From the NCBI GenBank assembly GCA_030549175.1, contig JAUKUA010000006.1:3472001-3536000 (forward strand): DNA of 64,000 bases, written 5' to 3'. Position 1 is the first letter of the stretch; each line of letters opens with the position of its first letter. The DNA is from Lasiosphaeris hirsuta (lineage: Eukaryota > Ascomycota > Sordariomycetes > Sordariales > Lasiosphaeriaceae). Positions 59,792 through 64,000 of the stretch are shown one piece after another. The translations under genes and the position numbers were made by a program. The notes below the pieces were generated by a model. The model had not been told where the DNA came from and did not search any database. It saw nothing but the letters and a program-made list of their open reading frames with translations.

Positions 59792-61034
59792 CGGTAACTG
59801 GGTTATTGTGTGTTATCTTAGCCACGCCAGAATGGGTTTCGGAAACGGGTCGTGGTCCGCATTCTGCTAGGGTGGGGAATGCATGAAGCGTGCGTGGTGC
59901 CGGGGATAATAAAAACAGGGGAGATGGGACTGGGCTGGACTGGACCGCCTTACCTGGGCTGGGGAGGGAGGAGGGAATCGCCATTTCAGCTGTTTTGTTT
60001 TTGATCTTCTTCGCCTCTGTCTTCTCAAACAAATTTCCCGAAAAAGACTGGGAATCAGGTATATAATCTGCCTTTTTCTCCCCCTCCTCATTCTGCATCC
60101 CCATCCATGCTATATCATTTATTCTGATCGATGGCGAAGTATGGCACAAAAGGGATTGTTTAGCTAGGCAGCCGAAAAGTGAATATGTACTTGAATCTAG
60201 CGGCCTGTCGGTCTAATGTATATGTATCTGGCGAGTATTTGACGTTTTGGGATTATCGGCAAGCATATACTTGATCAGCCCTTGCTTCTTGGGACGACTT
60301 CAGAGTTATGATTATCAGAAAGATGGCTCGCTGCTCTGCGGGAATATCTCCGGGTGTTTCCCGATCTCACTTTTCATACCTAGCGACGCCTTTTCAAGGC
60401 TTCAGGCCTCTCCTTGAGTTTGTGCGTCAGCAGTAGAGCAAATTATATCCGGCTAGATATCAACCAAACTTGCAACATCTACTACCTACGTAGGTTTTCG
60501 GAGATACATTGATCTTGGTTCTTTCATTATCATGGCGGAAAGCATATCGGGGTATCCTTTTCTTTCCGTGCCTACAACATAACTCTTCAATCCAACAGGG
60601 TCTAGTTTTACCTTGACCTCCCACTACTAGACCTCACATCCAAACTGTAACCGAATCTAGGATTCTAGTGTGATGTGTGCTCATCACTGGGCGGGAGAAT
60701 CATAGCCTCCACAGGCCCACGGTTTCATTACCGGCACGAAACGCTAGGTATGGCATTGCCTCAACAGTCTGTTTTTTTGTTGTTGTTTTTTTGTTCATAT
60801 ACGATCAGTTACTACCGACACGACTCTAGGATCAAGCTGATAGTGGAGTATAAACCACCAGCCGATTCTCGTCCTATTCATGCATCATATCCATGCATTA
60901 TCCTTCGCACGACGTTCAAGAATAGCTCCTCTTCGGAGCTGAATGGCCCCTGCCTTCATCTTGTTTCCGCAAGATGGGCCGCGGTCGAAATATGGATCCA
61001 GGGCATGCCGACTACGATCATGAATCGATCTGCT
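59792..61034. other. Convergent intergenic region
   Basis: The 3' flanks of SCP160 and the Atx10-like gene. A CCTACGTAGG palindrome lies at 60485-60494. Short frames at 59763-60149 and 60675-61112 are not supported. Confidence 0.55.
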
Positions 61035-63995
61035 TCACATAAAATCCTCCTCCTCCGTCTCGTCGGAATCCGGCCGGCGACCCATAGCCAACCGTGCGGC
61101 CTCGTCTGCTAACGTGATGATATCACGAAGCAGCTCCTCGGATCTGGCGCGGGCCGTCTGTGTCGCGTTAGACGTGCCGGTTGCCGACTGAATAGGGGGT
61201 AGGATATTAGCCGAATTTCTGAGGTCGTCACCCAGCAACGCGGTAGACGAGGCCAGCGACGGCAGCGCAAGCCCGGTATTTCCGGACGCGCTAACCATCG
61301 GTGGCTCGTTGCGTGCCTTAACGCGAACCTTAACCTCGCCAGCAATACCGTCGATCCGAAGGGACTGCGCTGCTCCGGCGGCAACTGACTGTCCATCGGC
61401 AGCTGGCGTTGGCGGGCCACCACGGAGATTCGGCGGCGGTGACATAGCGACAAGCTCGCGAAGAAAGTTGTTGGCCGCGTCAGACCCATCCATCAGCCAT
61501 TTGAGGCAAATCTGGACACGCTCTCGTGCATAACGGTTGTGGTCATCGTAAACGCAGCAGTTAAGCAAGCTCACGATGCCGTTGTGTCTGATGATTTGCG
61601 TCTGAACGTCGGGGTTGCCGGGGCTGCTGCGTCCCGCAGGTGGCTGAAGAAGACCAGCAAGGATGTGAAGAATTTGGCCCTTGATTCCAGCCCATGGGAA
61701 CTTATGCGCGGGCTCCTGCATCGGAGGTGGTGGGGGGGTGGAGGGGCATCTCCGGAATCGTACTCGTGATCCTGATCTTCATCGTGGGGTGGGATGTCCA
61801 AAGGCGCACTCGCGCCTTGTCTTTGCGGTGAACGACTGGGAGGGTCAACGAGGGGCTTTTTGGGCACACCTGCCTCGAGCCCCTTGAGTAAAACAAGAAG
61901 CTCGTACGCTGCCTCCCACTCAATGAGATATCTTCGGGTCTCTGGGAGCTCATTCACCGTTGTTAAAAGCTCCAGGAATTGCTGAAGTCCGTCCTTCGCG
62001 CGCTCCATATCCCAACTATCGACAGGGAAGTCGGCAGGGTCACATTGTTCGCCCCGGATCTGTGCCTGGAGGTGCATGAGAGCGGCACATTCTGGCACAA
62101 TCCGGCTCCGAAACTGGATGAATAGAAAATGGAGGAGCTTGACGTCCCTTAAGTGTTCCTTGGACTCGGGAGGGGGAGGGTCGGTGTTTCGTGCCCGGAA
62201 CATGTTATTGACGAGTCTCAGGAGAACCGTCTGCGCCGGGGAAATGATGTCCTTGGGAATGCGTAGTGATTGCCACGCATAGGGGATCAAGGCACTGTGA
62301 TGGATTGCCTCAACAATCTGCGTAGTGAGCTGGAATATAAGGGTCTGTTCGTTCTTCTCCCAGACGGCAATAAAAACCAGAATCTCCCGCAGAAGACTTC
62401 TGCCACATTCCAGAGCCAGAAACATCCTGCACCTGGTCTTTTGCAGGTTTTCGCCGGCCCGGCTAAGAGATAGACCGGTATTGTCGAGAATGCAGGACTT
62501 GACAATCATGTGCAGCGCCTCAATCTGCTTGGGGTCAAGAATATTAGGCACCTCGGTAAGGAGGCCGCTCATAGGACCCTCGCCATAGGACTCGTCATCG
62601 TCGACATCCTCTTCATCAACCAATTCTTCGTTGTAATCCTGGCCAAATGCGTTGGGATCCTTAACTTCGTCCTCTGTGGAGACTTCGGGCAGCGGAGCAC
62701 CGTCAGTAGAGTGCACAGATCCTTCGTGATCATCCGTCCGGTATGAATGCGCATAACGGTTCACCAGATTTAACTTGCAGCTCTCCGTCCTTGTCTGTGC
62801 GAACTCGACGGTAGGCATCGGCACCACCCAGTCATCGTAATTCGGATCGCGGACCTTTAGCCACCAAGTGTCGACTTCCCTCGATACGCGGCCGTAAAGA
62901 CGATCCTGCTCAAACTTGTCGGGCTCGTTTTCTTTCCATTGAGGCGTGATCTTAGCATCGTCGTCAATATCGTCAGCCCGAACCTCTACCGATCCCTCAG
63001 GCAGCCAGTTCCATGCCAACGGAGAGATACGGGCCAAATAGCCCGGTGGCAGCCCTCGGGGTGCCAAGGTTTCTTCGTACTCGGTCAGGAGCTCCCGACC
63101 TTTGTCGCAGAATCTCGAGTTGCGCTCGATCCAGTTCTGTACCTCGACTTTGGCGACTTCTGGGCGGAATTCTCCGATAGCGGTGTTGTCCTGGTCATCT
63201 CCCGCAGCATCATCATCAAACAAGACTGTAGACCAAAACGCCATCTTGTTGCGGTCGTTTTTGGCAATCCAGTTGTGAGCCTGTTGCAGGCACGTCACCA
63301 GTAGCTTCTTGTCTGCAGGATTTAGTGTCAGTATGAAGGACGACCAAGTTTGGAAAACTGTGCAGCTCACACAGCTCGGTGATTTCACTCAGCTTGAGCC
63401 TAGCAGCCTCCTCTAGAATATCGCCGTCGTACGCTTTGCTCGTCACATTGACACACAAAATGATTGTCTGGTACAGCATTTGATCAAACTGAGCGGCGGC
63501 GCAAAGATCCTGGGGAATTTCTGGCTCCGGAACGACAAGTAAGTTTCTGGCAATATGCATGAGTTTAATCAACAGCTGTAAGTCATCCTTGAGCGATGGG
63601 TAATTTTTGGTGATGAGCGCCGTGCTCTCTTGGGGGGTGACACCTTTGTCTGGGTCGTTCAGACTCGATAAAGGCCCGATTGAGCGGGTGGTCAAACTGG
63701 GAATAGCGGCAGCAAAGTCTTTGGTGAGCCAGATCCATATCTCGACGCTCTGTGACAGAGTTTCGCTGGGGTACAGCATCAGTCACGAGTCGGTAATATG
63801 TGGGTTGCCCATGACTTACCGAACATCCTTGAGGTTATGAGTTTTCTCCAGTGTCCTCGTGATGAACTTGGTGACGTAGGTCATGGTGCGAGGGCCGATG
63901 GCAGGATCCAATTTGAGCCAGCCTTCGAAACAGCTCATGGCAGATGAGAAACATAGCTCCTCGATGCTGAGGGGGCGTCGGCTGTCATCGTCCAT
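61035..63995 (-). CDS. CTR86: Atx10/Ctr86-like armadillo-type protein with apparent frameshift
   Basis: Three exons are inferred: 63820-63995, 63371-63765 and 61035-63312, with 54- and 58-nt introns. The first Met may be internal, because the window ends five bases upstream. The start MDDDSRRPLSIEELCFSSAM leads into a long helical-repeat protein of about 949 residues, with an acidic insert (EELVDEEDVDDDESYGEGPM). The ataxin-10 homology domain is near residues 755-835: GIKGQILHILAGLLQ, IIRHNGIVSLLNCCVYDDHN and YARERVQICLKWLM. The tail is Ser/Ala/Thr-rich and ends EETEEEDFM. The frame breaks at a run of seven G's (61732-61738, plus strand) inside a polyproline stretch. A one-base indel there joins the two halves. 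Yeast Ctr86 is essential; its role is unclear. Confidence 0.85.
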
Positions 63996-64000
63996 GATTG

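Noticed and set aside
61720..61850. An intron as the explanation of the Atx10-like frame break
   Set aside because: The only phase-compatible GT-AG pair gives a 38-nt intron, shorter than any other here, and would remove the expected polyproline stretch.

Overview
The window is nuclear DNA of a filamentous ascomycete, most likely a Sordariomycete and probably in or near the Sordariales. This rests on several signs. Introns are many and short (mostly 52-102 nt) with GT-AG ends and CTAAC/CTRAY branch points. Coding exons are GC-rich, and intergenic stretches of 1-6 kb are littered with mononucleotide runs. The protein set is typical of Pezizomycotina: Ste20, Rsc9, Scp160, Ysc84, an Age2-like ArfGAP, an Sft1/Bet1-type SNARE and an Atx10/Ctr86-like protein. 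Exon structures were worked out by hand from splice signals, reading phase and family resemblance. The species is not identified.

Layout. At 1-5962 (minus) lies a protein with about seven membrane segments and a cytosolic tail of more than 1,600 residues; its C-terminus is outside the window. At 8465-9504 (plus) is an FMN-binding split-barrel protein whose first intron has a GC donor. From about 10.8 to 21 kb lies a poorly conserved accessory block. Its core looks like two diverged copies of one divergently transcribed gene pair. One copy is a minus gene at 12154-13195 with a plus gene at 14569-15612. The other is a minus gene at 17558-18130 with a plus gene at 20212-20892. The two minus genes resemble each other, and the two plus genes resemble each other. 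The plus genes look like a retropepsin-type fold without the catalytic Asp-Ser/Thr-Gly. This is the best candidate for an undescribed system.

From 22 to 64 kb the window is mostly housekeeping genes. They are a secreted type-B carboxylesterase (22232-24799, minus), a Ysc84/Lsb3 SYLF-SH3 actin-patch protein (26412-27868, minus), a Golgi SNARE (29080-29448, plus), an ArfGAP (29902-31694, minus) and a methionine-R-sulfoxide reductase (32923-33570, plus). Next come an unrecognised multi-exon protein (34066-35777, minus), the RSC subunit Rsc9 (36580-39565, plus), a mitochondrial-type SDR dehydrogenase (43825-44987, plus) and the PAK kinase Ste20 (46757-49659, minus). The last two are the multi-KH vigilin/Scp160 (55704-59791, plus) and an Atx10/Ctr86-like protein (61035-63995, minus), whose frame is broken at a seven-base homopolymer.

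Functional links: several of these genes serve membrane traffic and the cortex (SNARE, ArfGAP, Ysc84, Ste20), but they are separate transcription units and nothing in the sequence makes them an operon-like unit. No tRNA, rRNA, CRISPR array or intact transposon was found.
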